Below are positions 39,068-51,976 of a stretch of DNA of 64,000 bases, piece after piece. Every line of letters begins with the position of its first letter. The first letter of the stretch is position 1. Source of the stretch: Caenorhabditis elegans (Eukaryota > Nematoda > Chromadorea > Rhabditida > Rhabditidae); the NCBI RefSeq assembly GCF_000002985.6, contig NC_003282.8, positions 7,006,001 through 7,070,000 on the forward strand, in the 5' to 3' direction. Under the pieces are notes generated by a model. That model searched no databases. It worked only from the letters and a program-made list of their open reading frames with translations, and was not told the origin of the DNA. Position numbers and translations under genes: made by a program.

Positions 39068-39375
39068 TTAAAACACAGCGTCCGGTCTCGACACGACAGA
39101 TTTTTTAATGTGGGAAAATGTGTGTGCCATTAAGGGGTACTGTAGTTACCAACTTTTGGGTTTTGTGTAATTTATTTTGATTTCCCTGAAATTTATTGAA
39201 AGACTCATACATATATTTAAAACACGTGATTAAATAACAAAAAAATTTATTAATCGAAAAATCTAAGAAAATTCGGCTAAAATGAGGAGTGAGGAACTAC
39301 TGTACCCCTTAAAGGCACGCACCCCTTTCACAGTTGAAAAGATCGATCGTGTCGAGACCGGGTACCGTATTTTCC
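39068..39375. repeat. Inverted pair of dispersed repeat
   Basis: Copy one (39068-39135) reads GCGTCCGGTCTCGACACGAC through TTAAGGGGTACTG. Copy two (39296-39375) is the inverse, CTGTACCCCTTAAAGGCACG through CGTGTCGAGACCGGGTACCG. The two arms are separated by about 160 bp and can fold back on each other. Confidence 0.8.
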
Positions 39376-40136
39376 GGCTATAATCTAAAACCATATCACA
39401 TCTGAGTGTTATTTAAAAATCTTTATTTTCTAAGAGCCGCAAGAAATTTTTCAACTTACTTATTCCCGATTTCAGAATTAGTATAGTCTGAGCTCTCTTG
39501 GGAGCTCAATCCCTGCAGAATTGCTACCTTTGTCAGCATAATACATGCTTATTAGTCTTAATCTGATCAGTCTAGCACGAGAGGAAATATATGAATGTTG
39601 TCATGGAAATATGACATGAATAAAATATCATTCTGTACTCGAGCTCAATATAAGACTCAGTGATATTTTTTAAATGGTTTTCAGGTGACTTTCTGAAAAA
39701 TCGTCATAAATCAGAAAGAGTTATCAATATGCGAAAGTTCTTATCTATGAGACATAATTCGTATCAACTACATAAAGTGCAAACCAAGATTACTGGCAAT
39801 TCTAGACAGATTTATATATCCTTTTCCACATAATCATCCCATCTTTGCATTTGCTCTTTTGATTTCAATTCACACATCACAACATACAAGCAGCAGGTCT
39901 CAAATGAATTTCTGTCGACAAATATTAAAACGAGAAAGTCCAGTGGGGTGCTGAGCATGTTTCGTTGCTCACTCATTTCTTTGTTTCTCTATGTATCATC
40001 AACTCTTTTCGTCTGCACCTTTGAAAATCATGAATGCCAATAATGAAGATTCTACTTTTATTATTTTTTTTTCTTGTCAGGTTTTATTTTGTTTCTGAAG
40101 AATTGAAAACTTTTATAAGTAATTTTATACGCCAGT

Positions 40137-40154
40137 GGGGGGGGGGGGGGGGGG
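40137..40154 (+). repeat. G18 homopolymer
   Basis: Eighteen consecutive G directly after CCAGT. Such monoG tracts fold into G-quadruplexes and are deletion-prone in C. elegans lacking the DOG-1/FANCJ helicase. Confidence 0.9.
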
Positions 40155-42232
40155 AATTTAAAATTACTCATATGCACCATGGTGCTAAAATTATAAAATA
40201 TCAATTAAAAACGATTTTTAAACGTTGTTGGAAACATCGAATGACCGAAAAAATTCAGTTGCTAAGTTTTCACCTAATATGAAATACTTCAAAAAACGTT
40301 ATTCTATGAGTTTTATATTTTAAATTTTTGTATTTAAAGTTTGTACATATTGTATTGCAGTTCAATTTTTTTCAAAAACTTGACAATTTACCAAAACGTT
40401 GACTGAGAGAATTTTGAAGATTCTTTTTTGATTTTTAATTTAGTTATTCTGTGTTATTAGCCCATTTTGACATTAGTGTTACTTCACCTTCATTTATAAA
40501 CAAATTTACTTCACTAGTTTTTTGGAAATTAAAATTTGCTCAACTTGAACACTTCACAATAACCATTAAAAAATAGTTCAGTTCACCAAGAAGATAAGTT
40601 TTTTTTGAAAACATTGCGATAATTCCTTCCCAATAGTATTAAAACAGTGAAAACTAGAAGCCTAGAATTAAAATTTCTCTAAAATTTCTCTTAATAGCTC
40701 CTGAACTCGAACTTCATATTAAATACACAAAGTTTGGCTACATTGTAGTGTTTAATCTAGACGGGTGCCGCGTATCAACCCTTCATAACTGTGTCAATTA
40801 TGAATTCTCTAGTTGTTTTGATGATCAAAGAAATTTCACGTTGAAAATGTTTCTTTGTTTCTCTAAATATCTATTACAGACTTACAGTTTTCTCACAATT
40901 GATAAAAAAACGCTTTGTTTGCAAGAAAGACAATTTTTGATTTTAGTTGATTCTTCGCCACATGAACTGAAAAGTTCAATTACTTTACCTAACTTACCAA
41001 ACTCGAAATAATGAGAGTTTCGATTTGAAATTTGTTTAATTGTTTGAGCCCTTGCAATTCATGAAAGTTTTTCACTGTTTCATTGATGAAACGATGATCT
41101 TCTGTTCCCTATTTGATTTTTTCCAGTTTCTTCGAATACCGCAAAGAACGATCAATTTTCAATGACCATCTGTCTGAGTAAACTCTCCCCCACTCACATC
41201 TCAAAAGTTAATCCGTATTGTGTAGTCTATACATTATTCAGTGACTGACCAAAAAATTCATTCCGGTACATTCACTAGGTTGTTTCTAATCACATACTCT
41301 TTTTTAGACAGATAAAAATACAAACTAATAAGGTTGAAAATTAAGTTTTAAGAATTCTTTTTAAATTTACATCTGTTTTTCCTTTACTCTAGACACCATC
41401 GAAACACGACATATCACTTTTCTGGTGGAGATAATATAATCTGAACTTAATGGATTACTGATTAGCTGAATACATGTTTTCAAGGGATTATAGGGAAGAA
41501 ATATAATAAAGGAAAATTATAAGGATTTATGGATTACTTTTAGGCTCATGCAAATATTAAACTTTCTTAACTCTAAAAACTTGAAAGCTTGAAAGTGTTC
41601 CTCCAGGTCGTGAAAATGCCTCGAGGCAGGTGAGTAGGCAAAGCATAATTGTTTAAAAATATTTTTTTTAAGTTTTATCAAGACTCCACCAATTTCAGTT
41701 TTTTACTTTCCCTGATATTCAATAACACCTGTTCAAAAAGTGCACACTGCCAACATCTCATATCAAATTTCATTTTATTTTTTTTTCAAAACCGAATCTC
41801 ACATGTTTGTCACGTGGACTGTCAACTGTCTCTACCACGTGGTAACTCACAATTCGACATTTAAAAATCGGCGATTTATTATCTAAACGGAATGTAAAAT
41901 TGCCATAATCTGTGACCAGTTTATTGCAAATCGCTACTCACCAACTAACAAAAAAACCGATAGGAGACCTCAAATGAAAATCAAAAAGTACGGGGTATGA
42001 GAGTCACTTGAAACTGTGCAGACGCAGGTATTGTGAGAGATAAGCGTATCTCTCAATCTGCGTCTCTCTGATTTTTATGCACTCTCTCTCTTGGTGTTTC
42101 CCTTCAGAGACGAAGATGATCGAGGCAACCTTTATACAATTCTCACACGACTATTATCGTGTCTCGGTCTTGTTTTATTCATCACTTATTTTTGTGATTC
42201 CAGATGAAAGAAGGAAGTATCTTTTTCTTCGT

Positions 42233-42412
42233 TTCTAGAATCAAAATTCTAATATCCCAATATCAGAATGTATAGTTACAAATATGTAAATTATAGTTCT
42301 AAAAAATATAGAGGAGGCTCTAAAATGCCTGGAAAAGTTTTTTTGTTCTAGAATCTTAAAAAATCTAGAATATTCTAGAATATTGGCTGACTTTTGTATC
42401 ATAGTTCTAGAA
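42233..42412. promoter_or_regulatory. Cluster of heat-shock-element palindromes
   Basis: TTCTAGAA occurs at 42233-42240, 42346-42353, 42373-42380 and 42405-42412, with ATCTAGAA at 42363-42370. The section TCTAGAATATTCTAGAA reads as alternating GAA/TTC pentamers, the canonical heat-shock element. The nearest gene starts about 1.7 kb downstream, so this may be an HSE-bearing repeat rather than a gene promoter. Confidence 0.6.
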
Positions 42413-44135
42413 TCTTTAAAAAACACAACGTTTATTTTTGAAAAAAAAAATATTTCTTAGATTTTTTAAAAAATTTTCTACTGTTTCAAAATTTGATGAA
42501 AGGAAATTGCACATTAACGATTTTCAATTCGTCTATCTTAGATTCTTTTCAATTTAATTTCAATCAGTTTCAATTTCAAATTTAAATGCATTGAAAATAT
42601 AATTTTAATTAAGTTAAGAAAAACAAATTCAATCCTGTAAGAGGATATTGGAGGAATTTATGCAAGCCTCACAATTTCAAATAAATACAGAATGTCATTT
42701 TACCAGAAACAAAAAGGGTTCATGAAATTTGAAAAATATTAGAAATTTATTACATTTTCTTTTAAAGTTCTTCAACAAAATTATTTGCTCTTTGTGCTGT
42801 CTACTAGAACATACAATACCACGTGTTTAGTGTTTGTCAAAAAAATTCGGGAGAAGACTACAAACTAAATGAACTTTTAAAACGTTCTGCTTATTATTGA
42901 TTCCTTTTTTCCATATTCTCCCAACTTTTAGGGACTAAACTCGGATAAATAGTTTCGTTGTTTCTGTTTTTTTAAACTCCGAAACTTTGCTATAATCAGT
43001 GTTTCTGGAAGCTTCTTATCTAGTTGAATTGATGAATGATCTTTGTTTTTTATCTTTCAAACAGTTTGAGAAATAATGACACGTGATTGGACAATGATAT
43101 AGATCGTCTATTTTCCATCTCCCCATCAGAAAGATTTCATACATTTACTCTCATTTCAAAAATAGATTTGAGTGTATTTTTGGCGATAAACTTTTATTTT
43201 CGACAAAACGAAAACTTCCGTGTTTTCAGACAACATTTGTGAAAATAGTTAATTAAGTTGTTCGTTTTTTGACTGTAATTAGCATGTCTACTTAAGTTCC
43301 CAAAAGATTTCCACAGAATTTTAGACTGAAAATGCATATCAAATTCTCTAATTTTTTTTGCTGTTTCAGTATAGGTTTATAAGTGGGGATGAAGTTGCGA
43401 GCTTAGTTAATGGTTTATTTTAGTGATAGTTTATTTATATAATATTTTGATTAAATTCATCAGCGATCAGGCAACTCTCCAAAATAAAATTATATTTGAC
43501 CTTCCATGCGTACCTTCATGAAAATGCCCGAGATGTATTTATTCTCACGGCAAAGTAAATGGACGTACATAGGGACGTATTTATTCATTTTAATACCTGA
43601 TTTGAAGTCTTTCTATTCGGTTTCGGGATACTCTAGTTCAATGTCAATCTATGATCTTCAACCTTTTTTCAATCGTGTTCAGTTTTCCCCACGTCATGGT
43701 ATCAACCTGTTCCTCACCTCCTCCAATACCATTGATACTAGTTTTTTTCTCTCTTTAATTTCCATATCTATTTTGATCTGTTTCTTTATTTCTCTCCCAC
43801 CTCTTTCACTACTGTTGTCTCTAATCATGACGTAACTGATTTCTATTTTCTCTTTTGATTTATCAGATGACAAGGTATTACATTAACACAAGAGAGTTCC
43901 AGACAGTAAGAGAAAAATGATTTTTAAAAGTGTACGACCCGCCCAGTTTTGGTGTTAAGGAGCTCAGAGAATGAGCAAAATATCAGTGATTCAGAACAGA
44001 AGTAAGATTTAGAGAGCCGTCTGATCTGTCGAATACGAGACTAGACTCTGCCCTTTGCAAGTACCGCCCACCTAAATCCTTTCACTATATCATTTCCTTG
44101 TTATTCATTCATTCTATCCAATTGTTCTATAAACG

Positions 44136-47100
44136 ATGACATGCTGCATTTACAGACGACCTATGACATTCAGTGATCCAATGGATCCATCAATACCCAT
44201 ATTTCAACATCATGAGGAAGAAGGTTTGTTTTTAAACATTTACTTAAACATTTCTTTAAACATTTCAAATTTTAACATTTCAATTGTGAAAAGGTTTTAA
44301 AATGTGTTTTCATTTAGCAGCTTTATTGGAATAATTTTTAAAAGTAAAATATTAACTATAAGATTTTAGTTTTAATATTTAAATTATTACAAGATAGCTT
44401 TAATCTTTTTGCGTCAAGAGCTCACAAAGTACGTGAGAATATTAGATACAAAGTACGTGCCAAGGAAACTTTTCATGAAATTTTTCATGTGAAAATTATT
44501 ATTTAAAACGTAATTTGGAAAATGGACCCGGAAGTTATCATAAGCTAAATATCAATTTTAAGAATGTGGGAATTTATTCAAGTTTCGAGATCAATTTTTG
44601 ATTTTAAGAGAAGTAATACGATTTAATAACCTTGAAATTTCATTAAAAATTAAAATTTTCTGCTGTTTCACCACATGCATGTGCATAAGTTTTCAATGGT
44701 TTATGATACTTTGATAAATCGAAGTAAATCATATCGCTTCTTGTTTATACTTTAAACGAAAATTCTAGTTGTAAAGTCAATAGACAAAAATGAAAATTTA
44801 TTTAAAAAAAAATTGTCAGTGAAAATATAAACATCTCTAACTTATATTAGATTTTTTAGATTAGTAAAATAGAAAAAGCATTATTCCGCAAAATTGTAAG
44901 CAGGCAATTTAAATAAAAATTTTTAAAAATTCCAGAAGCCGGTCCCAGCACAACAATAAAAGCGGAGGAGGAAGATGGTCCATGTTGCTTAGTTTGTGGC
45001 CGAGTTGCAAATACTGGACATCATTACGGAGTGACTGCTTGTCTTGGATGTAAGACATTCTTCAGAAGAGTCGTACTTCAGAAGAACTCACCCAAATGCA
45101 AATACAAGAATCACTGTCGATTGGAGAAAAGTATGTACAACACGTCAAGAAAGAAAAAATCAAATTGTAATATTTTTATAGGCGTAAACGCGAAGAGGTT
45201 ATGCAGAAGCTGCAGATATCAAAAATGTCTGGAAGTTGGAATGACCGAAGATGGTAAGCTTGTTTAATTTATTAGTTCTTAATTTTTTGAATGTTGGAAG
45301 TTACTGTAGAAGGTATAAATGCGCTTTTCCATGTCTTCTTGGTTGCCCTAATTTCCCATCATTTTTAGTAAGTAAAGTAATCTGCAAAACACCAAATGCT
45401 ATATACATTCTTAATAACATTTTTTGACTGAAAAAAAATTCGGCGTAACCACAGAAACCATAATTTTCTGTCTGAAATTATTCTGAATCAAATTTAATTT
45501 GAGCCTAATTTACACTGTGAAACAGAAATAATATTATACAATTTCCAGCCCTACATCCCTGCCGAGATGTGATTGGTCGTCGAGTTCGTAACAATTCAAG
45601 TGATTCTTCACCCATTTCAAGTCCTCCATCAATACCAACACCATTATCGGTAAGTCTCTTCCAGTCTTTTCCACCACTTCTCCCATTCTTCCCGTGTGTG
45701 ACGACTTTCCGAGTGTGTACGTTGCAGATATGCAAACTGATGAATTTGAGCGAAGGAGACCACAAACTTTTGCAGACAATCACCGATATGGATACTGACA
45801 TACGAACACGTACTGCTCATATTCTTGGAGAACCGGCGAACGGAAATGAACAGATCCATTTTTACAGTCCGGTTAGTTTTATTTTCCAAAAATTTGTTAC
45901 TGTTTCTATATTATTTAAAAAGTGTTTATTATGTTGATTTGTAAATTTTCAGACCCCAGACTACACAAACGTAATAGTGAATCACGGTATAGGCCCTTCT
46001 CTGAAAGTTGATATATTACTACTCCGAGAATGGGTTGATCGAATTCCCGGATTTCGAGAACTCAGTGAACGCTTTCAGGTAGTTGTTTCTAAACAAATAC
46101 TATTTAATCCAAAATTTATTTTCAGCAACATTTAATGCATCGATTCTGTTTGAGATATACTGTGATTGAACATGGCCTCTTTACAGCTCAAATGCCATAT
46201 CATAAAAATGTTTGGTGAGTTTCCGTTAAAAAATCCTCCTAATAATATTTAAATAATTCAGGTTCCTCTCAGACCGAACATGCCTTGTCAGTGAATTCGA
46301 GAATCTTCCACAGGAAATAAAGAAGCATCTCACTCCGAAAGTAATAAACGAGCAACAATTATTGGCTTCATTCACAGAAATGCTCATTCACGAAGTAGCT
46401 GATCCTCTAAGAAGATTGAAACCTGATTCTGTTGAAGTTGCTACTGTGAAGACGTTAATGTTGTTGAGTAAGTGTAAATTTTGCTGTTTCAAATACAAAG
46501 TAAAGTTTTCATGATTTGTGATATCTTTCGATATGTCTATAGTAAATTGAGTTCATATTAGCAATTTTATCTAAAATGCGGATTTCGGAAATATCAATCC
46601 TATATTTTGAAATCCCAACAAAAAAAACTAATTTGGTAAATATTGAAAATCCGATTTTCAAAAAAAAAAAAACGAGAAATGCTTGAATTCCCTCCAAAAT
46701 GAAAACTGCAAAAGCAATCAGCTATTTTCTCCACCTTATTTTCAACCAATCTGACAGAGTGCACAAAGTTTGAAATCGCTGATTGGTCAGGCAGTTCTCT
46801 CCATTTAAAGGATATTCGTACATGGCGACAGCTAAAAACCGCGTCTCAACAGTTTTTTTTGATTTTCATCCGTTATATTGCAACATATTGCCTCATGTTT
46901 TTTGAAATAAAATCCCACATTTTTGTAAGAAACTTTCAAAATTCTTTGTCAAATCTAGCTTAAGTTTGCGTGCCCAGTAAAATTATTAGGACTTCATGAA
47001 CAGACTGTTTTTTTCCAGAACCAACTTGCCTTCGAGAAATTGATGGTGACTACCTTTCTACTGAAACTGATATCAAATCTGTGAACGATGTACGAAACCG

Positions 47101-47365
47101 TGTAATAAATGGACTCTACAGCCATTATATAAAAAACGGAATGGATCCAGAACAACTTCCAATCAGAGTTAGTGAGGTGAGTTTCGGAAAAGATTGGTTG
47201 TGGTAAATGAAAATATTTGTTTTATAGATTTTAAACCTAACTGGTGGAGTGGAGCAGTGTGCAGCTCGAGCCCTTGAGGAAATGCACCCTACTCGTGTAT
47301 TCAACTTATCATCTTTTGATCCATACAGTTCTAATGTTATTTTTGGTTACTATAGAGATGTTTGA
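44136..47365 (+). CDS. Nuclear hormone receptor (supplementary nematode type)
   Basis: Ligand-regulated or orphan transcription factor. Ten exons: 44136-44223, 44936-45130, 45182-45253, 45549-45649, 45728-45871, 45953-46078, 46126-46214, 46262-46467, 47019-47176 and 47228-47365, giving 438 residues. The DNA-binding domain has [22 protein letters not shown] then [18 protein letters not shown] and [16 protein letters not shown], so both zinc modules are complete. The P-box is CLGCK rather than the canonical CEGCK. The C-terminal half is a helical ligand-binding domain ([23 protein letters not shown] and following). An in-frame ATG at 44163 is a possible alternative start next to an acceptor-like TTTACAG. 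AATAAA lies at 47432-47437. Confidence 0.93.
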
Positions 47366-47612
47366 AACATTTTCTTTCTGACATATTATTACGCTATTCA
47401 ATTGTGATGATTGTGATTATAGATTTACAAAAATAAACCTATTAATTTCGAGAAACGATTGTACAACCTCATAGTAATCAAATTCATTTTTGGAGCTTCC
47501 GTTTCCTGTAAGGGGGGCGAGAGGTGACGTCCCCCGATAACAACTATAAGTTCAATCATTTATTACTAGAAAATACAATAATTGATTAGAACTATAAATT
47601 GTATCTTCAGTT

Positions 47613-47945
47613 TTACATGGCAATCGATGATCCAGCAGATGTACCAGTGCTTGTATCATCACTCTTCTTACTCTTCTTTCCTTTCTTATCCTTCTTGTCC
47701 TTCTTTCCCTTCTTTCCCTTCTTTCCCTTCTTAACTTTCACTTTGCGAACCTTCGGAATATGCTTTGCACGAGCTTTGACAAGATATCTAACCAGACAAA
47801 CATGAAGAATCAAGCAGAAAATTCCAAAGATCACTCCAAAAATAGCTCCAGCCAACATTGGCTGTGGAATCGATTTTCCATTAATGGTTGATCCTTGATC
47901 TTCAGGCGCATGTGGCGCGGTTGGGGCGGTAGTTGAATTCGACAT
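47613..47945 (-). CDS. Single-pass membrane protein with lysine-rich tail (110 aa)
   Basis: A single uninterrupted minus-strand reading frame of 110 residues. The N-terminus is Ser/Thr/Pro-rich (MSNSTTAPTAPHAPEDQG) with one N-glycosylation sequon. A membrane segment follows at about 31-52 (LAGAIFGVIFGIFCLILHV), then a tail of KKGKK and KKDKK repeats ending in DDTSTGTSAGSSIAM. The start is preceded immediately by AGTTTCAG, so a 5' UTR splice or trans-splice is likely. The plus strand shows a Phe-rich shadow ORF only. I recognise no family. Its tail resembles the lysine-rich gene at 4273-4744, possibly just shared composition. Confidence 0.75.
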   Translation of the reverse strand: MSNSTTAPTAPHAPEDQGSTINGKSIPQPMLAGAIFGVIFGIFCLILHVCLVRYLVKARAKHIPKVRKVKVKKGKKGKKGKKDKKDKKGKKSKKSDDTSTGTSAGSSIAM

Positions 47946-50881
47946 CTGAAACTTTTTATGAGCATTTTAAATCTTTGAAAAAGCTGTGAGACATGCGCTA
48001 GAAAGATGTCTTGTCAAGTAGCTTTAATTTCGAAATGCCCATCCTGGTATGCTGTTGCTCCTTGAGCATTATGATTGCGTAAAACATGTCCAACAGAGCT
48101 TGTATTGCAAATCAGAAAACCACATTTAACTCACCTTTTCAGTTCTCGTATTCGAATCACAACGACAATGGAATCCTATCAATAAAGAACAATCAATAAA
48201 TTTTCTGTTGGTATCGTTTTTTACAGTTAGTGTTGGAATATAGAATTTCACGTTTGACCCGAGTTTTTTTTTATAGTTCACGAAATATATTATTTCAATT
48301 CAATACTTTATTCAATTAAAAACACAGAAAATAAATAAAACAAATTGAAACTTGTCGCCCGGATTTTGAAGCTTCATAACCAAACAACAATGATTCAAAA
48401 CATGCGCCAAACACAAACTTATCTTCAGCGACGACTGAATCGACACCTTTTGGTCATCGAGAGATCATTTGATTTTCAGTTAGTCTTCATTATAACTAGT
48501 ATTATAACTAGAGTTATAGCTTCCACTGAAGAGTCCAGTAGCGAAACATCAAAATGCCCATTTTGCGCGACATATCTTTCGTCTATTTTGCAACTTTGTT
48601 CACCATCGTTGAGTTTCTGAAAACATATTATAACGAGGTTTCATGTGTGGTTTTATCAGTTGTTGCCACTTTTCAAATGATCGGCAAGTTGAGGTTTTGC
48701 AGTTAGTTGAAATTCTAAAGAGTTTGGAAAATTCTTCACTAATGGTCGAGTAAAAAATACATATTAACTTAAAAATTGAGAGAAAAGAAAAATTCTGTAA
48801 ATGAAAGAGCAAATAATAATTCCAAAAGGTTACCAATATTTGCTAATTAACATTAACAATTACAACCGGTCGGAGCCTATAATGAGAAATCTGGGGCTTA
48901 ACAGAAACATCAAAACAAAAATATGTCTCCTATTCAACTTTTTAATTCTCATTAATATTCTTACTTGATAAGCTGAAATGCACACATATTTTGCAAGTTT
49001 CGTCAGTTTTCAAAGTTCTAAAATTTTTTATGCAGTTCATGTGGAAGTCAGTTGGAAATTATTATTTGGTTTTCCATTCTATTTGTCGCAAAAATTATTT
49101 TGTTTTCTCAAAAATAATACATTTTAAAAGTAACTACAATTTTACTAAATCTGTAGACTATATTGACTTAAAAATGAAAACCGGAAAACAAAGAAAAATA
49201 ACTGTGAAAATAATAATTTCGTGGTTGGTACCAAATGAATAAAATATTTGTATCTCAAGAAAAATTCGTAGAATCGGTTCACTAGCAACAATACTTGTCT
49301 GAAAAAAAAAACATCAAAATTAACATACAGTACCTCTTGATCGTTTTTTAAGCTGTGAAGGATCAAAAAACATTTCCATGCTAGTACAACAATTTATCCC
49401 TGCTGGTCTGAAAGTTTTTTTTACAGTTGTTTTTTGATTTTATCACAAAACACCAATTGAAATTATTGATTTTTATATTAAATCGTTAAAACAATTTTTT
49501 TAAATTTTTATTCAGCTAGATTAAAACTGATCCCAAAAATCGAAAATCATCCAACGTTTTTACGGTGGCATTTTCAGTCGATAGGCGTACAATATGTGAC
49601 AAATGTTTCCGCCAATCGAATTTACATCAAACAATAAAAATATGAAAATGACAAAACTATTCAATAATGTCATAGTTAAATATAAAAAAATCTCTGAAAA
49701 AAATTTACACGGAAGATTTTCACTAAATTTAGCAATTTTCCCAAAATTTAAACAGGCATATTATTTTTCAATCAATTTTTAAGGAGGTAATTTTAAAAGC
49801 ATATTTGTGTCATGAAAAACTGCTACTCCGCCTGGAAGTACTGTTTTCATAAATTGAGCATTTGTTGATGTTTTCAAAAAATGATAATAACAGACAAGGC
49901 ACAAAATTAACTACATTTCACAAAAAATGTTTTTTGCCATCTACCAAAAACCACTCCTAATTATTTTTATGTTTTTTTATTCAGTTTTGTTTGAGCTTGT
50001 ACCACTGAAGCTCCGAAGATTTCAATGCAAATTGTTGATATTAATCCGCATCATTGTTGAAATTTTGAAAAAATAGCAAATTAAAAAGTGATGTAACGTA
50101 ATGTAAAAAAAACTTTTAATGAAACTTTAAATGAAATTTTATGCGTTGAGCCTGCAGAACAAAAACCTGTCTTTGTACAGACTTAATACTGTACAATTTA
50201 GTGTTTATTTCGCGCTAATATATGTATAGTATTTAAAAAAAAAACTCCCAAAAATCGGTATAAAAATAGTTCAACCAAAATTAATAATCTTTCTCACAGA
50301 TTTCAACCGTTGCTGACAACTTGATTTCATGCAAAATACGTTAGGGCGATGAATGCACTCACTTGCTAAACGCCCTTATTTTTATGTATTCTTAAGGAAT
50401 TCGGATGAACTTGTTTAAGATAATCCAATATAAGAATCTTTTTTGCAAAAAATAAAGTATCTATAGAGTTTTTTCCAGAAAATAATTGAGAAAATGTGAT
50501 TAGGATGAAGGTAAGATAATTCTTGGAATGCACTTTTTTGGACTGGTATAAATGGGAAATTACAGAACCTACCTTGTGTCATAGAAATTATTGTATTTTT
50601 AAAAAAATGATTATGTTACACAGCGCAGACGGACAGGATTGAAAGGCATATACGTGCTCCTGCAAACTTAGCTGCCTGCCTTTTAAGCTATGATTTGCAT
50701 CGTTCTACCTAAAGAACTTACCGGTGTTTTTTGGTCAATTACAGAACTAACGGCAAGATACTTTTTAATTAGTAATTGAGCAAAAATTTAGTTCTATTAT
50801 AGTTTGAAACTATGAAAATTCTTTGTTCAAGTTCTTCCTTGTCTACATCAAATCCACAATCACTTAATATTACAAAATTAT
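47946..50881. other. Gene-poor interval upstream of the MITE and srx gene
   Basis: Mostly AT-rich. A short inverted run near 48493-48520 (ATAACTAGTATTATAACTAG) and a 55-codon minus-strand ORF (about 48480-48640) lack the splice signals needed for a gene model. I see no RNA gene. Confidence 0.45.
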
Positions 50882-51327
50882 ATACCGTATATCTTCTATT
50901 AATATGGCCTCCCTATTAGACTTGCACTCCCTATTAGTATTGCCCCTCGGAGACCTTCCGAAAATTAGTATGGCACTCCCTATTAGTCTTGCACTCCTTA
51001 ATAGCCTTTCGTTTACTCTTTTTTATTGCAAGCCCGTCTTGTTAACTTCAGGATTTCAACAAAAAAATTTGCCTATTTTGCAACAGTTTTTCACAACATT
51101 TCTACGAGATTGAAGTTTTTGAACTTATATGTTACAATTAAAATCAAATTTTCTGAATTTTTACATAAGATTCGAGCTTTTTCAGAAAAAACTAGTAAGC
51201 TCAAAGTCAGAAAAATGTTCTGAAAATTAGTATTGCACTCCCTAATAGTCTTGCACTCCCTATTAGTATTGCAAGCCGGAAGACCATCGAAAAAATTGCA
51301 GCAATATTAATAGAAGAAATACGGTAT
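50882..51327. mobile_element. MITE-like element with 24-bp terminal inverted repeats
   Basis: The left end ATACCGTATATCTTC... (50882-50905) matches the inverse of the right end (51304-51327) at 23 of 24 positions. If the ends are trimmed to CCGTAT, both sides are flanked by TA, as for Tc1/mariner-type insertions. The interior carries repeated TGCACTCCCTATTAGT units (for example 50924-50980 and 51233-51262) and no coding capacity. Confidence 0.7.
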
Positions 51328-51976
51328 GCTATCGGAAATACTAATCGATCACTTTCAGCTAAAATCATCCAAATAATTTCAATGACTCGTATTATATGAC
51401 TTTTCAATGATAGAATGCAATGTACATACTTATTTTTTGCTTCAATCTTTTAATCTTTTAAGTGAATTATCTGAATTTTCACCCAATTTTGTCTTCTTTT
51501 TTTTTTGAAAATTGACTTTTTCAATTCGGAAATCGTTTGATACTAATCTAAATAATACGACTTCCATCTTTTGTTCCTTTCAATTTTCTCGAAATTCCGG
51601 ATTACAATATAGTTACTCATTTTGAAGATAAACAAACTATGAAATGATGTTTGTCGCTAAAAAGGTGGAGCATTAAAGTTGAGGATAATATTTTTGAGAT
51701 TTCAATACTTCATTCCCTTTTTGAGATTATACTCAAACGTATTCAATGCGTCTACAGTAATCCACGTGTTTTTAAATATGATGATTCATTTGTATTGCTC
51801 CGCCTTTTCAAATTCAGTAGATGTTTTGCATACGAGATAAGTATAAAAAGATTTAGAAAGTTATTTAGATATATTTATTACGTTTTTTCTACTTCATATT
51901 TTGCTCAACTTAACTAGAATATACTTGATTTCTTTTGTTTTGATCAAGAAATCAAAGAATTACACACAACATCAAC

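Larger units (their letters stand above)
38603..44135. other. 5.5 kb gene-poor interval
   Basis: Contains an inverted pair of the dispersed repeat (39068-39375), a G18 tract (40137-40154), a cluster of TTCTAGAA palindromes (42233-42412), a GAGAGAT/ATCTCTC palindrome near 42029-42048, two CACGTG boxes at 41811-41840, and long AT-rich DNA. Short ORFs here lack splice or family support. It probably includes the promoter of the downstream nuclear receptor gene. Confidence 0.5.

Noticed and set aside
40034-40282. 82-codon ORF with a signal-peptide-like start
   Set aside because: It reads straight through the G18 tract (Gly run) and has no splice or poly(A) support.
43506-43835. 109-codon plus ORF
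   Set aside because: Hydrophobic reading of pyrimidine-rich upstream DNA; no family resemblance.
48345-48620. ORFs on both strands near 48.4-48.6 kb
   Set aside because: The plus ORF has no splice logic. The minus reading ends after about 55 codons and no proper donor leads into it.
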